In this document: piece after piece, positions 16,086 to 25,021 of the stretch | How the letters are laid out: each line of letters opens with the position of its first letter | Numbering within the stretch: the stretch's first letter is position 1 | Assembly (NCBI GenBank): GCA_903884425.1 | Contig: CAISEP010000002.1 | Span: forward strand, 124,001 to 188,000 | Direction: 5' to 3' | Origin: an uncultured Caulobacterales bacterium | GTDB lineage: Bacteria > Pseudomonadota > Alphaproteobacteria > Caulobacterales > Caulobacteraceae | DNA length: 64,000 bases | The notes under the pieces: model-generated | Told to the model about the DNA's origin: nothing | Seen by the model: the letters and a program-made list of their open reading frames with translations, nothing else | The model's database searches: none | Program-made: the position numbers and the translations under genes

Positions 16086-17648
16086 ATGGACGATCTCATC
16101 CCACGGCGCTCGGGCCAGGCCCGGGACACCGGGCCCAGCGGACGCCGGGACCTCCTCGCCCTCGCCTTCGGCCTGGCGGCCTTCGTCCTCCATGCCCTGG
16201 TGGCCGGACGCTACGACGTCTTCCGGGACGAGCTCTATTTCATCGTCTGCGGGCGACACCCCGCGCTGGGCTATGTGGACCAGCCGCCGGTCGTGCCGCT
16301 GCTGGCGGCGGGACTGTTCGCCCTGGGGGAGCATGTCTGGCTGCTGCGGCTGCCCCTCGCCCTGGCGGCGGGCGGGCTTGCCTGGCTGGCGGTGCGGCTG
16401 GCGCGCCAGATGGGTGGAGACGGCGTGGCCGCCGCCTTGGCAGGCCTCTGCGTCACCATTGCGCCCATGCTCATGGGCATGGGGGCCACGCTGAACACCA
16501 CCGGGTTCGACCCCCTGCTCTGGACCGCCATCGCGGCGTGCCTCGCCCAGGCGGTGCGGACCGGCGACCCGCGCTGGCTGTGGCCGTGCGGCGGGCTGGC
16601 CGGCCTCGACCTGGAGATCAAGTACGCGCTGGTCTTCTGGGGGGTCAGCCTGGTCGTCGGCATGGGCCTGACCGATGCGCGGAGGCTGCTGGCCCGAAAG
16701 GAGGCCTGGGGGGCGCTGGCCCTTGCGGCCGTGATCGCCGCCCCGTCCCTCGTCTGGCAGGCGCGGAACGGCTGGCCCTTCCTGGAACTGGCCGCCGCTG
16801 CCCGGAACAAGAACACCGACGTTCCGATCCCGGCCTTCCTGCTGAACCAGGTCGTGGTGATGAACCCGCTGCTGGCGCCGGTCTGGGTCGCGGGGATCGC
16901 GGGGCCCTTCGTCATGGCCCGCCTGCGCCCCTACCGCTTCCTGTCCGTGGCCTTCGTCATCTGCGCGGCGCTGGTCATCGCCACCCACGGCAAGGACTAT
17001 TATCTGGCGGCCGCCTATCCGGTGATGTTCGTGCTGGGGGCCGTCACCCTGGGCCACGCTCTCGGCAGACGCGAAGGGCGCGCGATCCTGGCCGTGGGCA
17101 GCGCCGCGGCCCTTACCCTGTCGGCGATCCTGGCCCCGCTGGCCCTGCCGGTCCTGCCCCTGCCCGGGCTCCGGGCCTATGTGCGGGCCCTGCCGATGAA
17201 GCCGCAGCAGCAGGAACGGAGCTTCCAGGGCACCGCACTGCCCCAGGTGTTCGCCGACCAGCTGGGGTGGCGGGACTTCACCGCCCAGGTCCGCGCCGCC
17301 TGGGCGCAGGTTCCGGTGTCGGAGCGCAGCCGGACCGGCATCAAGGTCGACAACTACGGCGAGGCCGCCGCCCTGGACGTCTATGGCGCGAAGGCGGGAC
17401 TGCCGCCGGCCCTGAGCGGACACAACCAGTATTTCCTCTGGGGCCTGCGGGGACAGCAGCCCGTGAACCTGCTGGTGGTGCAGGACCATCCGGAGCGCCT
17501 GGCCCCCTATTGCCGGGAGAGCCGGGTCCTTGGCCTCACCAGCTCTCCGGACGCCATGGCCTATGAGAACGGCAAGGCCATCGCCCTTTGCCTGGGGCTG
17601 AAGGTGGACCTCCGGACCCTCTGGCCGGAGCTGAAATCGTACAACTGA
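16086..17648 (+). CDS. Membrane glycosyltransferase, family 39 / PMT-like
   Basis: A 520-residue integral membrane protein of the ArnT/PMT type. The first luminal loop contains YDVFRDELYFIVCGRHPALGYVDQPP, whose acidic DE pair and YVDQPP match the catalytic loop of this group. About ten hydrophobic segments follow, then a soluble C-terminal domain (about residues 365-520). Such enzymes transfer sugars from polyprenyl phosphate to lipid or protein in the periplasm; the acceptor here is unknown. GTGGGGGA lies just before ATG 16086. Confidence 0.82.
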   Translation: MDDLIPRRSGQARDTGPSGRRDLLALAFGLAAFVLHALVAGRYDVFRDELYFIVCGRHPALGYVDQPPVVPLLAAGLFALGEHVWLLRLPLALAAGGLAWLAVRLARQMGGDGVAAALAGLCVTIAPMLMGMGATLNTTGFDPLLWTAIAACLAQAVRTGDPRWLWPCGGLAGLDLEIKYALVFWGVSLVVGMGLTDARRLLARKEAWGALALAAVIAAPSLVWQARNGWPFLELAAAARNKNTDVPIPAFLLNQVVVMNPLLAPVWVAGIAGPFVMARLRPYRFLSVAFVICAALVIATHGKDYYLAAAYPVMFVLGAVTLGHALGRREGRAILAVGSAAALTLSAILAPLALPVLPLPGLRAYVRALPMKPQQQERSFQGTALPQVFADQLGWRDFTAQVRAAWAQVPVSERSRTGIKVDNYGEAAALDVYGAKAGLPPALSGHNQYFLWGLRGQQPVNLLVVQDHPERLAPYCRESRVLGLTSSPDAMAYENGKAIALCLGLKVDLRTLWPELKSYN

Positions 17649-17703
17649 CCGACTGGATGACCGGGCAGTTGACGGGCCCGCGGGGGACCCCGACACTGCG
17701 GCC

Positions 17704-18393
17704 ATGCTTCAGCGCCTGGCCGACGAGATCTGGACTGCGGACGGCCCCGTCGTGGCGACGGCAGGCTTTCGCTATCCCACCCGCATGGCGCTGATCCGGC
17801 TCGCCGACGGGGGCCTGTTCGTCTGGTCACCGACGCCGCTTTCGCCGGAACTGAAGACCGAAGTGGATGCCCTGGGCCCGGTGCGGGCGATCGTGGCCCC
17901 CAACAGCCTGCACCACCTGTTCCTCGGCGACTGGGCCACGGCCTATCCCGATGCGGAGCTGTTCGCCGCACCGGGTCTTCGCCGCAAGCGTCCGGACCTT
18001 TCCTTCGATGGGGATCTGACCGACACGCCGGAGGCGATCTGGTCGAGGGACATCGCCCAGGTCGTGGTCCGCGGCAATGCCATCACCACGGAGGTGGTGT
18101 TCCTCCACCACCGGTCCGGCACCGTCATCTTCACGGACCTGTTGCAGCAGTTCCCCCCCGGCTGGTTCCGCGGCTGGCGGGGGCTGATCGCCCGGCTGGA
18201 CCTGATGACGCAGCCAGAGGCCGAGGTCCCGCGGAAGTTCCGGACGGCGTTCCTCAACCGCCGGGCGGCGCGGGCGGCCCTCCGCCGCATCCTGGCCTGG
18301 CCTGCGGAAAACGTGCTGATGGCCCATGCCCCGCCGGTCCTGGGGGACGGCCGCGCCTTCCTCGCCCGCCGGTTCCGCTGGCTGGGGCTCTGA
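17704..18393 (+). CDS. DUF4336 family protein, metallo-beta-lactamase-like fold
   Basis: A 229-residue DUF4336 protein. It contains IVAPNSLHHLFLGDWATAYPDAELFAAPGL and TVIFTDLLQQF, an order like that of the metallo-beta-lactamase fold (N-terminal strand pair, substrate-like loop, late aspartate), but the classic HxHxDH is absent. Enzymatic activity is unproven for the family. It follows the GT39-type gene by 55 bases in the same direction and is convergent with the trmJ-like gene. Confidence 0.8.
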   Translation: MLQRLADEIWTADGPVVATAGFRYPTRMALIRLADGGLFVWSPTPLSPELKTEVDALGPVRAIVAPNSLHHLFLGDWATAYPDAELFAAPGLRRKRPDLSFDGDLTDTPEAIWSRDIAQVVVRGNAITTEVVFLHHRSGTVIFTDLLQQFPPGWFRGWRGLIARLDLMTQPEAEVPRKFRTAFLNRRAARAALRRILAWPAENVLMAHAPPVLGDGRAFLARRFRWLGL

Positions 18394-18411
18394 GGCAGGG
18401 ACAGGCGTGGC

Positions 18412-19224
18412 TCAGGGCTTGTCCCGGTCCTCGAGGCGGGCCGCCAGCCGGGCCAGGGTCCGGCCGCGACCGCGGACCAGGGCGGTGATCACGCCGCGGA
18501 AGGTCTTCACCTCCTGCTCCGAGAAGCGGGCGCGGCCGATGGCGACCCGCAGGTTGCGCACCATGGCCCGGGTCTTTTCCGGGGGGTGGAAGAAGCCCGC
18601 CGCCTCCAGCTCGGTCTCCAGCTGCTCGAACAGGCCGAGCATGGCCTCTCCCGAGGCCGGGGGGGGATTGTCCCGGAAGATCGGGGTGGGGCCGTCATCC
18701 ACCGTCATCCGCCACTCATAGGCATTGATGGCCACGGCCTGGGCGAGGTTCAGGGACCGGTGGCGCATGTCCACGGGCAGGGTGACGATGGCGTGGCAGA
18801 GGGCGATGTCGGCGGTTTCCAGCCCCGCCCGCTCCGCCCCGAACAGCAGGCCGGTGCGCTGGCCCTCCCCTTCTGCCTGTCGCAGGGCGGCGGAGGACTG
18901 GCGGGGGTTCAGCACCGGCAGCTGGGTCTCCCGCGGGCGGGCGGTGGTGGCGTGCACCAGGGTCAGGTCCGCCATGGCCGCCGCCGCCGTCGGAAAGACC
19001 CTGGCCTCATCCAGCACCCAGTCCGCCCCGGAGGCCGCGGCCCAGGCCCGGTCCTGCGGCCAGCCGTCCCGGGGATTGACCAGCCGCAGCTCCGTCAGGC
19101 CGAAATTGGCCATGACCCGGGCGGCAGCCCCGATGTTCTCGGCCAGCTGCGGCTGGTCGAGGATCACCACCGGGGGCACAGGATCGGCGGACGGAGGGGC
19201 GGGTTGTTCGGAGGACGGGACCAT
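18412..19224 (-). CDS. TrmJ-like tRNA/rRNA 2'-O-methyltransferase (SpoU family)
   Basis: A 270-residue SPOUT-class methyltransferase. The N-terminal motif VVILDQPQLAENIGAAARVMANFG, the middle GLLFGAERAGLE and the C-terminal LPVDMRHRSLNLAQAVAINAYE are the three SpoU signatures, and a C-terminal helical extension follows, as in TrmJ, which methylates the ribose at position 32 of tRNAs. Assignment to TrmJ rather than another SpoU protein is likely but not certain. Start 19224 is used because the upstream extension is low-complexity. Confidence 0.87.
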   Translation of the reverse strand: MVPSSEQPAPPSADPVPPVVILDQPQLAENIGAAARVMANFGLTELRLVNPRDGWPQDRAWAAASGADWVLDEARVFPTAAAAMADLTLVHATTARPRETQLPVLNPRQSSAALRQAEGEGQRTGLLFGAERAGLETADIALCHAIVTLPVDMRHRSLNLAQAVAINAYEWRMTVDDGPTPIFRDNPPPASGEAMLGLFEQLETELEAAGFFHPPEKTRAMVRNLRVAIGRARFSEQEVKTFRGVITALVRGRGRTLARLAARLEDRDKP

Positions 19225-19351
19225 GCGGCCACTCTTAGGACGGAACCGCCGCCCCTGCGAAGGGGGCGATGCCGCCAAACTGGCTGTTTGCCGCCCGATG
19301 TGCTAGGGAGCCGGTCAATCCCGACAATCCCCGCCCGATGGAGCACATCCA

Positions 19352-19906
19352 CTGTCTTCTGATCCCAAGCCGGAACTGACCGGCGAGGACGCCTTTGTCC
19401 CGTCCCTGGACGCCAATGACGCCGAGCTGTCCGCCGTAGATACCGATGCGTCCGACACCGCCCAAGGCGGCGTCAGCGGCCCGCAGCCCGCCAGCGACTT
19501 CGAGGAGTTCACGGCCTTCGGTGGCGACCCCGAAGCCCTGCTCGCCCTGATCGAGGGCAAGCTGGACGACGACCAGGCCCAGGACACGGTGGTCATCGAC
19601 CTCCGGGGCAAGAGCCCCATTGCCGACTATGTGGTGGTCGCCTCCGGCCGCTCCCAGCGGCACGTGGCCGCCATTGCCGACCACCTGGCCCGCGCCCTGA
19701 AGGACGCCGGGCACGGCAAGGTGCACATGGAGGGCATGCCCCAGGCCGACTGGGTGCTGATCGACGCCGGTGACGTGATCATCCACCTGTTCCGCCCCGA
19801 GGTCCGCGCCTTCTACCGGATCGAGCAGATCTGGTCGCTGGAGACCCCCGGCGCGCCCCCTCGCCCGGCCGATGCCGGCAGCCATGTCGAGAGCGCCGAC
19901 AGCTGA
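19352..19906 (+). CDS. rsfS: Ribosome silencing factor RsfS, apparent CTG start
   Basis: A 184-residue protein if started at CTG 19352. The C-terminal 110 residues are a full RsfS/Iojap domain: ALIEGKLDDDQAQDTVVIDL, GKSPIADYVVVASGRSQRHV, HMEGMPQADWVLIDAGDVIIHLF and FYRIEQIWSLE. It binds L14 on the 50S subunit and prevents subunit joining in starvation. The preceding stop in this frame is at 19304 and no ATG, GTG or TTG occurs before 19589, a GTG that would remove the first helix and strand. CTG 19352 is preceded by GGAG at eight bases. A very short out-of-frame ORF starts at ATG 19338. rlmH follows. Confidence 0.85.
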   Translation: MSSDPKPELTGEDAFVPSLDANDAELSAVDTDASDTAQGGVSGPQPASDFEEFTAFGGDPEALLALIEGKLDDDQAQDTVVIDLRGKSPIADYVVVASGRSQRHVAAIADHLARALKDAGHGKVHMEGMPQADWVLIDAGDVIIHLFRPEVRAFYRIEQIWSLETPGAPPRPADAGSHVESADS

Positions 19907-19918
19907 GCCGCTGACGAG

Positions 19919-20386
19919 ATGCGGGTCGACATCCTTGCCGTGCATCGCCTCGGCCGGTCGGTGGAAGCCGAACTGGCGCGGGACTATGCCGCCCGGGCCA
20001 CGGTGCAGGGCCGGTCCCTGGCCCTGGGTCCGGTGGAGATCGTCGAGGTGGAGAGCCGCAAGCCCGGCAAGCATGCGGAGGGCGACGCCCTCATGGCCGC
20101 CTGCGGGGACGGGACCTTTCTGATCGCCTGTGACGAGCACGGGGAGACCTTCACCTCCCGCGCCTTTGCCGAGCGCCTGACCCGGCTGCGGGACATGGGC
20201 GAGCGGCGGGTGGCCTTCGTCATCGGCGGGGCCGACGGCCTGTCGGAGGCGGTGAAGTCCGCCGCCCGGTCGCGCCTGGCCTTCGGTCCCCAGACCTGGC
20301 CCCATGCCCTGGCCCGGGTGATGCTGGCGGAGCAGATCTACCGCGCCTTCAGCATCGCCGCCGGAACGCCCTATCATCGGGACTGA
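19919..20386 (+). CDS. rlmH: 23S rRNA pseudouridine(1915)-N3-methyltransferase RlmH
   Basis: A 155-residue SPOUT methyltransferase that methylates pseudouridine 1915 in helix 69 of 23S rRNA. The AdoMet-binding knot region AFVIGGADGLSEAVK and the C-terminal HALARVMLAEQIYRAFSIAAGTPYHRD are diagnostic. The C-terminal Tyr-His at PYHR is the catalytic end. It follows rsfS by 12 bases, the usual pairing, and precedes the LytM gene. Confidence 0.96.
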   Translation: MRVDILAVHRLGRSVEAELARDYAARATVQGRSLALGPVEIVEVESRKPGKHAEGDALMAACGDGTFLIACDEHGETFTSRAFAERLTRLRDMGERRVAFVIGGADGLSEAVKSAARSRLAFGPQTWPHALARVMLAEQIYRAFSIAAGTPYHRD

Positions 20387-20429
20387 TGCCGTTGGCGGGG
20401 GCGGCGAAGCATGGCACGGGTGGGCCAAG

Positions 20430-21506
20430 ATGCGCCCGCTGATCCCCCTCCTGCTGATGACCACCCTCGGGCTCGCTGCCCCGGGGCTCCTGTCGGCCCA
20501 GACCCCGGCGTCGGACACCCCCGCACCGGCTGCGCGGGCCGGTGCGCAGAAGCTGGAGCGCCTGCGCCAGGAGCTGGTGCGCCTCGGCCGCGCCCAACGG
20601 GCGGGGGACCAGACCTCCGACGCCTGGCGGGAGCGGCTGATGGAGCTCAACGCCCGGCAGGCGGACCTCGACCGGCGGATGGGGGCCAACCGGGACAGCC
20701 TGGTGCAGATGCTGGGGGCGCTGGAGATGTTCCGCCGGGACCCGCCCCCGTCCCTGCTGGTCAATCCCCGCTCCGCCCGGGACGCCGTCCGCGCCGCGAT
20801 CCTGATCCGCGCCGTCCTGCCCGAGCTGGAATCCCGCCGCCGCACCTATGTGGACGAGGCCAACGAGCTGAACCGCATCCGCCGGGACGCTGCCGTGGCC
20901 GGGGCGGCCCTCCTGAGCGCGGAAAGCGCCGATGCCGAGCGCCGGGCCCGCATCGACCAGCTGGTGGCGGCCAGGACCCATCTGGAGGTCGGCGGCGATC
21001 CGGAGGCCGCCCGGCGGGCCGCGGCGGCGGCAGCGCGGGCGGGCTCCACGGACGAGCTGGTGGGCAATCTGTCCCATGTGGACCCGCCGGCCCCGACCGT
21101 CCGCGGATCGCTGGAGGGGATCACCGATCTTCGGCTGGAATCCCCCGTGCACGGCAAGGTGATCCGGCGGTTCGGCGGCCTGGTCCAGCGGGCGGGGGAG
21201 GATCGCCGCCGCAGCACCGGCGTCACCTGGCGCACCGCCGCGGCGGCCACGGTGCTCAGCCCCGCGGACGGGGTGGTGGATTATGCTGGGCCCATCAAGG
21301 GTGCCGGTCTGGTGGTGATCGTGCGGCTGAAGGGGGATTTCCGCCTGGTGCTGGCGGGGCTGGACCGGGTGACCGCGCCCACCGGCAGCCAGCTGGTCTC
21401 CGGCGAGCCCGTGGGCCAGATGCCTCAGGTCAGCGGCCCGGAACTGCTGCTGGAGATCCGCCGCGGTGCCCAGCCGGTGAACCCGGCCAACTGGCTGAAG
21501 CTGTAG
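20430..21506 (+). CDS. EnvC/LdpF-like murein hydrolase activator with degenerate LytM domain
   Basis: A 358-residue exported protein: signal peptide (about 1-23, ending LLSAQT), long coiled coil (about 38-210) and a C-terminal M23/LytM domain. The LytM zinc ligands are lost: the HxGxD position reads RRSTGVTW and the HLHFEIR position reads GPELLLEIR. Such domains activate amidases rather than cut peptidoglycan; in Caulobacter LdpF plays this part for AmiC in cell division. It is in the rsfS-rlmH-LytM order typical of alphaproteobacteria. The protease ctpA that often follows is absent; a repeat and fpr come next. Confidence 0.85.
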   Translation: MRPLIPLLLMTTLGLAAPGLLSAQTPASDTPAPAARAGAQKLERLRQELVRLGRAQRAGDQTSDAWRERLMELNARQADLDRRMGANRDSLVQMLGALEMFRRDPPPSLLVNPRSARDAVRAAILIRAVLPELESRRRTYVDEANELNRIRRDAAVAGAALLSAESADAERRARIDQLVAARTHLEVGGDPEAARRAAAAAARAGSTDELVGNLSHVDPPAPTVRGSLEGITDLRLESPVHGKVIRRFGGLVQRAGEDRRRSTGVTWRTAAAATVLSPADGVVDYAGPIKGAGLVVIVRLKGDFRLVLAGLDRVTAPTGSQLVSGEPVGQMPQVSGPELLLEIRRGAQPVNPANWLKL

Positions 21507-21514
21507 GGTCGGGG

Positions 21515-21647
21515 TGCGTCCTTCGAGACGGGCTTCGCCCTCCTCAGGATGACGCGCGTTTGTTCCACCCGCGGGTGAGGATGTGGGCTCGAAAACCCCA
21601 ACTTGCGTCATGGTGAGGAGCCCTGAAAGGGCGTCTCGAACCACGCA
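21515..21647. repeat. Intergenic palindromic repeat, locus 4
   Basis: CC-type left arm from 21515, spacer nearly identical to that of the second element at 9497-9608 (GCGCGTTTGTTCCAC ... GATGTGGGCTC), inverted GG-type right arm. It occupies the convergent gap between the LytM gene and fpr. Confidence 0.9.
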
Positions 21648-21652
21648 CCCCC

Positions 21653-22468
21653 CTACCCCACGAACGCCCGTTCCAGCACGTAATCCCCCGGCGCGGAGTT
21701 GGAGCCCTCCGTCAGGCCGTAGCCTTCCAGCGCCTTGGCCACGTCCTTGATCATGGCCATGGAGCCGCACATCATCGCCCGGTCCACCGCCGGATCGAAG
21801 CCGGTGGCGGGCAGGCCCAGCTCCGCGAACATCTTGCCCGACGCCATCAGGTCGGGGATGCGCCCCTGCCGCTCGAAGGGCTCGCGGGTGACAGTGGGGT
21901 AGTAGACCAGCTGGTTGCGGGCCTGCTCCCCCACCAGCTCGTCGGCGAAGATGTCCCGGGTCCACAGGTCGCGATAGGCCAGCTCCGCCACCTGCCGCAC
22001 CCCGTGCACCACCACCACCTTCTCGTACCGCTCATAGGCGTCCGGGTCCCGGGCGACGCTGAGGAAGGGGGCAAGGCCCGTGCCGGTGCTGAACAGGAAC
22101 AGGCGCTTGCCGGGGGTCAGGGCATCCAGCACCAGGGTGCCGGTGGGCTTGCGCCCCATCAGGATCGGGTCGCCGGGCTTGATCTTCTGCAGGCGCGAGG
22201 TCAGCGGGCCGTCGGGCACCTTGATGGAGAAGAACTCCAGCTCCTCGGCGAAGTGGGGGCTGGCGATGGAATAGGCGCGCATCACCGGGCGGGGGCCGTC
22301 AGGTTCGGACGGCAGGCCGATCATCACGAACTCCCCGGAGCGGAAGCGGAAGCTCGCCGGGCGGGTCATGGTGAAGCTGAACAGCCGGTCGGTCCAGTGA
22401 TGGACGCTGAGCACCCGTTCGACGAAGAAGGCGGGGTTGGCGGCGGCGATCTCGGGGAAGTCGGTCAT
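21653..22468 (-). CDS. fpr: Ferredoxin--NADP reductase
   Basis: A 271-residue FAD-dependent ferredoxin/flavodoxin-NADP(H) reductase of the bacterial type. RFRSGEFVMIGL and RAYSIASPHFAEELEFFSIKV form the FAD-binding region, STGTGLAPFLSVARDP the NADP pyrophosphate loop, MMCGSMAMIKDV follows, and the C-terminus YVLERAFVG resembles the short-tailed subclass I. It balances NADPH and reduced ferredoxin and can support iron-sulfur and oxidative stress enzymes. It is transcribed away from galM, with start and preceding stop 42 bases apart. Confidence 0.93.
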   Translation of the reverse strand: MTDFPEIAAANPAFFVERVLSVHHWTDRLFSFTMTRPASFRFRSGEFVMIGLPSEPDGPRPVMRAYSIASPHFAEELEFFSIKVPDGPLTSRLQKIKPGDPILMGRKPTGTLVLDALTPGKRLFLFSTGTGLAPFLSVARDPDAYERYEKVVVVHGVRQVAELAYRDLWTRDIFADELVGEQARNQLVYYPTVTREPFERQGRIPDLMASGKMFAELGLPATGFDPAVDRAMMCGSMAMIKDVAKALEGYGLTEGSNSAPGDYVLERAFVG

Positions 22469-22509
22469 CTGCAATCCAGAACAGGACGGTCCGGCGGGGT
22501 TGATGGCTC

Positions 22510-23553
22510 CTACGCGCCCGAAGGCCGGAAGTCGAGCACGGTCGTGCTGCGCCAGACCGCGCCCGGCCGCAGGATGGTGGGCGGAAAGCCCGGCTGGTTC
22601 GGGCTGTCCGGCAGGGCCTGGGTCTCGAGGCACAGGCCGCTGCGGGGGCCGTGGGGGCGTCCGTCGAGGAAGTTGCCGGTATAGAGCTGCAGGCCCGGCT
22701 CGGTGGTGGAGACCCTGAGGGACCGGCCGCTGGGACGATGCTCGAGCACGGCCGCCAGCCTCGGCCCCCCGTCCGTGTCCGCCAGCCGGAAGCAGTGGTC
22801 ATAGCCCCCGCCGATGCGCAGCTGCGGATGGTCGTCCTCGATCCGCTCCAGCACCTCGCGCGGGGTGCGGAAGTCGAAGGGCGTGCCCGTCACCGGCACC
22901 AGCTCGCCAGTGGGCAGGCTGTCCGGATGCACCGGCAGGTACCGGTCCGCGACCACGGTCAGCCAGTGATCCGCGAGGTGACCGGCGTCCGCTCCGGCCA
23001 GGTTGAAATAGCCGTGGCTGGTCAGGCTGACCGGCGTCGGGGCGGTCGTCTGCGCCGCGTAGTCAAAGCGCAAACCGTGATCTGCGACCGACACCCGCAG
23101 GTCTGCGTCCAGCGCCCCCGGAAAGCCCTGGTCGCCGTCGGGGCTGTGCAGGGCCAGCTCCGCGAAGGCCCCCTCCCCGGCGGCGGTTCCGGTCCGGACG
23201 ATGCGCCAGAGGCGGCGATGGAAGCCGTCCTGCCCCCCGTGCAGGGTGTTGGCCCCCTCGTTGGCCGACAGGCTGTGGCGCTGCCCGTCCAGGACAAACC
23301 CCGCCCCCGCCAGCCGGTTGGCATAGCGCCCCACCGTCGCGCCGAGATATCCGCTGCTCTCCAGATAGGCGGCGGTTCCTTCGCGCCCCAGCAGCACCTC
23401 CGCCCCGTCCGCCAGCCGGATCCGGTGCAGAGTCGCGCCCAGGGTCAGGAGGGTGACGGAGAGGCCCGTGGCGGTCTCGAGGGTGATCGCCTCCACCGCA
23501 CCGCCATCCGGGGTCGGTTCGAAGGGCGCGACAGTGACGTGATCGACCCTCAC
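22510..23553 (-). CDS. galM: Aldose 1-epimerase (galactose mutarotase)
   Basis: A 347-residue aldose 1-epimerase interconverting alpha and beta anomers of hexoses. GATVGRYANRLAGA, NTLHGG with the first active histidine, LTSHGYFNLAG with the catalytic acid histidine, and LCLETQALPDSPNQPGFP with the catalytic glutamate are all present. The GTG start at 23553 overlaps the stop of the upstream regulator gene in GTGA, so the two are coupled. The link between a fatty-acyl-type regulator and a sugar epimerase is unexplained. Confidence 0.93.
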   Translation of the reverse strand: MRVDHVTVAPFEPTPDGGAVEAITLETATGLSVTLLTLGATLHRIRLADGAEVLLGREGTAAYLESSGYLGATVGRYANRLAGAGFVLDGQRHSLSANEGANTLHGGQDGFHRRLWRIVRTGTAAGEGAFAELALHSPDGDQGFPGALDADLRVSVADHGLRFDYAAQTTAPTPVSLTSHGYFNLAGADAGHLADHWLTVVADRYLPVHPDSLPTGELVPVTGTPFDFRTPREVLERIEDDHPQLRIGGGYDHCFRLADTDGGPRLAAVLEHRPSGRSLRVSTTEPGLQLYTGNFLDGRPHGPRSGLCLETQALPDSPNQPGFPPTILRPGAVWRSTTVLDFRPSGA

Positions 23554-24980
23554 GGGGCGAAGGGATAGGGGGAGACGGACTTGGTGAAGTCGTCCACGGT
23601 CAGGGCTCGGCCCAGGGGCTCCACCGCCCGCTGCGGGCAGGCGGGTCGCTCGCAGATGCGGCAGGCCGGTCCGATGGGGGTCGCCACCGGATGGGCGAGG
23701 TCGAGCCCCCGGGAATAGACCAGCTTGGACGCATGCTTCAGCTCGCAGCCCAGCCCGATGGCCAGCTCCGAATCCTCCGCCGCATGGGGGGTGAAGACCC
23801 GGCGGACGGTGCGGGACAGGGTGAAATAGCGCTCCCCGTCCAGGGTCTCGACGATCTGGGTGACGATGCGCCCCGGCGTGCGGAAGGTGGAGTGGATGTT
23901 CCACCGGGGGCAGGCCCCGCCGAACCGGGAGAAGGGAAAGGCGCTGCTGGCATAGCGCTTGGAGATGTTCCCCGCCGCGTCCACCCGGATCATGAAGAAC
24001 GGCGTCCCGCGGGAGCCCGGGCGGGCCAGGGTGGTCAGGCGGTGGCAGGCCTGCTCGTAGGACACGCCGAACCGGGCGCGGACCAGCTCGATGTCATAGC
24101 TCATCTTCTCCACGGCGGCGTGGAAGGCCTCGTAGGGCATGATGGTGGCGGCGGCGAGATAGTTGGCCAGGGCCACCCGCAGCACGCTGCGGGTCGACCG
24201 GTCCGGGGGGGCCGCCCGCTCCACCTGCGCCTCGATCAGGGCCCCGTGCTCGAGAATGGCCAGCTGGTAGGCCAGGGCGAAGCTGCGCCCCGATCCAGTC
24301 ATCACCTCCGACAGGAACAGGCGCTTGCGGTGATGGTCATAGCGGCGGACGGAATCGGGGAAGAGGTCCAGGGGGGCCACGCTGACCTTCACCCCGAACT
24401 TGCGCTCCAGCCGCTCCCGGGCGGCGGCGGCGAAGTCCTGGGGCGCAGGCGACAGCTCCGCGTGGAAGGCCTCGCCGCACTCGTCCAGCTCGGGGAAATA
24501 GTTGCGGTTGGACTGGATCACGTCCCGCACCCAGTCGGAGGGGGCAAGCCTGGGGGAGGCGTCCAGGTCCTCTGGCCGCTGGAACACGCCGAGATCGGTC
24601 ATGCGCCGCCCGTCCACATAGGCGCGATAGAGGCGGACAAAGGCCTCGGCCAGGGTGGGGGACTGCTCCGCCATCTCGGCGATCTCGTGCCGGGGGGGCT
24701 TCAGGTCCTTGAACAGGGGATCGCCCAGCACCTCCTCCAGCCCCGCTGCCCCGGCCGCGTCCCCGTCGGCGGACAGGGTGCGCAGGTCGAGGTCATAGGC
24801 ATCGGCCAGGCGCAGCAGCATCTGCGCCGTCACCGGTCGCTGGTTGCGCTCCAGAAGGTTCAGATAGCTGGGTGACACGCCCAGCTCGTCGGCCATCCGG
24901 CTCTGGGTCAGGTCCAGCTCCCGGCGCAGGCGCTTCAACCGCGCGCCGAGGAACAGCTTCTTCTCATGGGTCACCGACAT
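23550..24980 (-). CDS. XRE-family regulator with IrrE-like and DUF2083 domains (ScfR/MccR-like)
   Basis: A 476-residue transcription regulator: helix-turn-helix at residues 13-70 (RLRRELDLTQSRMADELGVSPSYLNLLER), an IrrE-like central domain (about 170-310) and a C-terminal DUF2083 region with a cysteine cluster CRICERPACPQRA. Homologues (RamB, ScfR, MccR) sense acyl-CoA-type metabolites and control acetate or propionate pathways. Direct target here is unknown. Its promoter region holds repeated AACTTGTT elements that overlap -35 and -10 (24988-25021), pointing to autoregulation, and the message may be nearly leaderless. Confidence 0.88.
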   Translation of the reverse strand: MSVTHEKKLFLGARLKRLRRELDLTQSRMADELGVSPSYLNLLERNQRPVTAQMLLRLADAYDLDLRTLSADGDAAGAAGLEEVLGDPLFKDLKPPRHEIAEMAEQSPTLAEAFVRLYRAYVDGRRMTDLGVFQRPEDLDASPRLAPSDWVRDVIQSNRNYFPELDECGEAFHAELSPAPQDFAAAARERLERKFGVKVSVAPLDLFPDSVRRYDHHRKRLFLSEVMTGSGRSFALAYQLAILEHGALIEAQVERAAPPDRSTRSVLRVALANYLAAATIMPYEAFHAAVEKMSYDIELVRARFGVSYEQACHRLTTLARPGSRGTPFFMIRVDAAGNISKRYASSAFPFSRFGGACPRWNIHSTFRTPGRIVTQIVETLDGERYFTLSRTVRRVFTPHAAEDSELAIGLGCELKHASKLVYSRGLDLAHPVATPIGPACRICERPACPQRAVEPLGRALTVDDFTKSVSPYPFAP

Positions 24981-24987
24981 GGTCGAT

Positions 24988-25021
24988 TTGTAACAAGTTT
25001 ACACTTGCCAACAAGTTACAA
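24988..25021 (-). promoter_or_regulatory. Operator/promoter of the ScfR-like regulator
   Basis: On the minus strand two AACTTGTT copies lie within a near-palindrome bounded by TTGTAAC and GTTACAA (25021-25015 and 24994-24988). TTGTTG and TACAAA with a 16-base spacer form a possible promoter inside the same bases. The -10 element is only six bases from the ATG at 24980, so any transcript would have almost no leader. Confidence 0.55.

Noticed and set aside
19338-19379. ATG-started short ORF (MEHIHCLLIPSRN) as a leader peptide for rsfS
   Set aside because: Thirteen codons, no attenuator-like structure, and no enrichment of a regulatory amino acid; kept only as part of the start-codon question.
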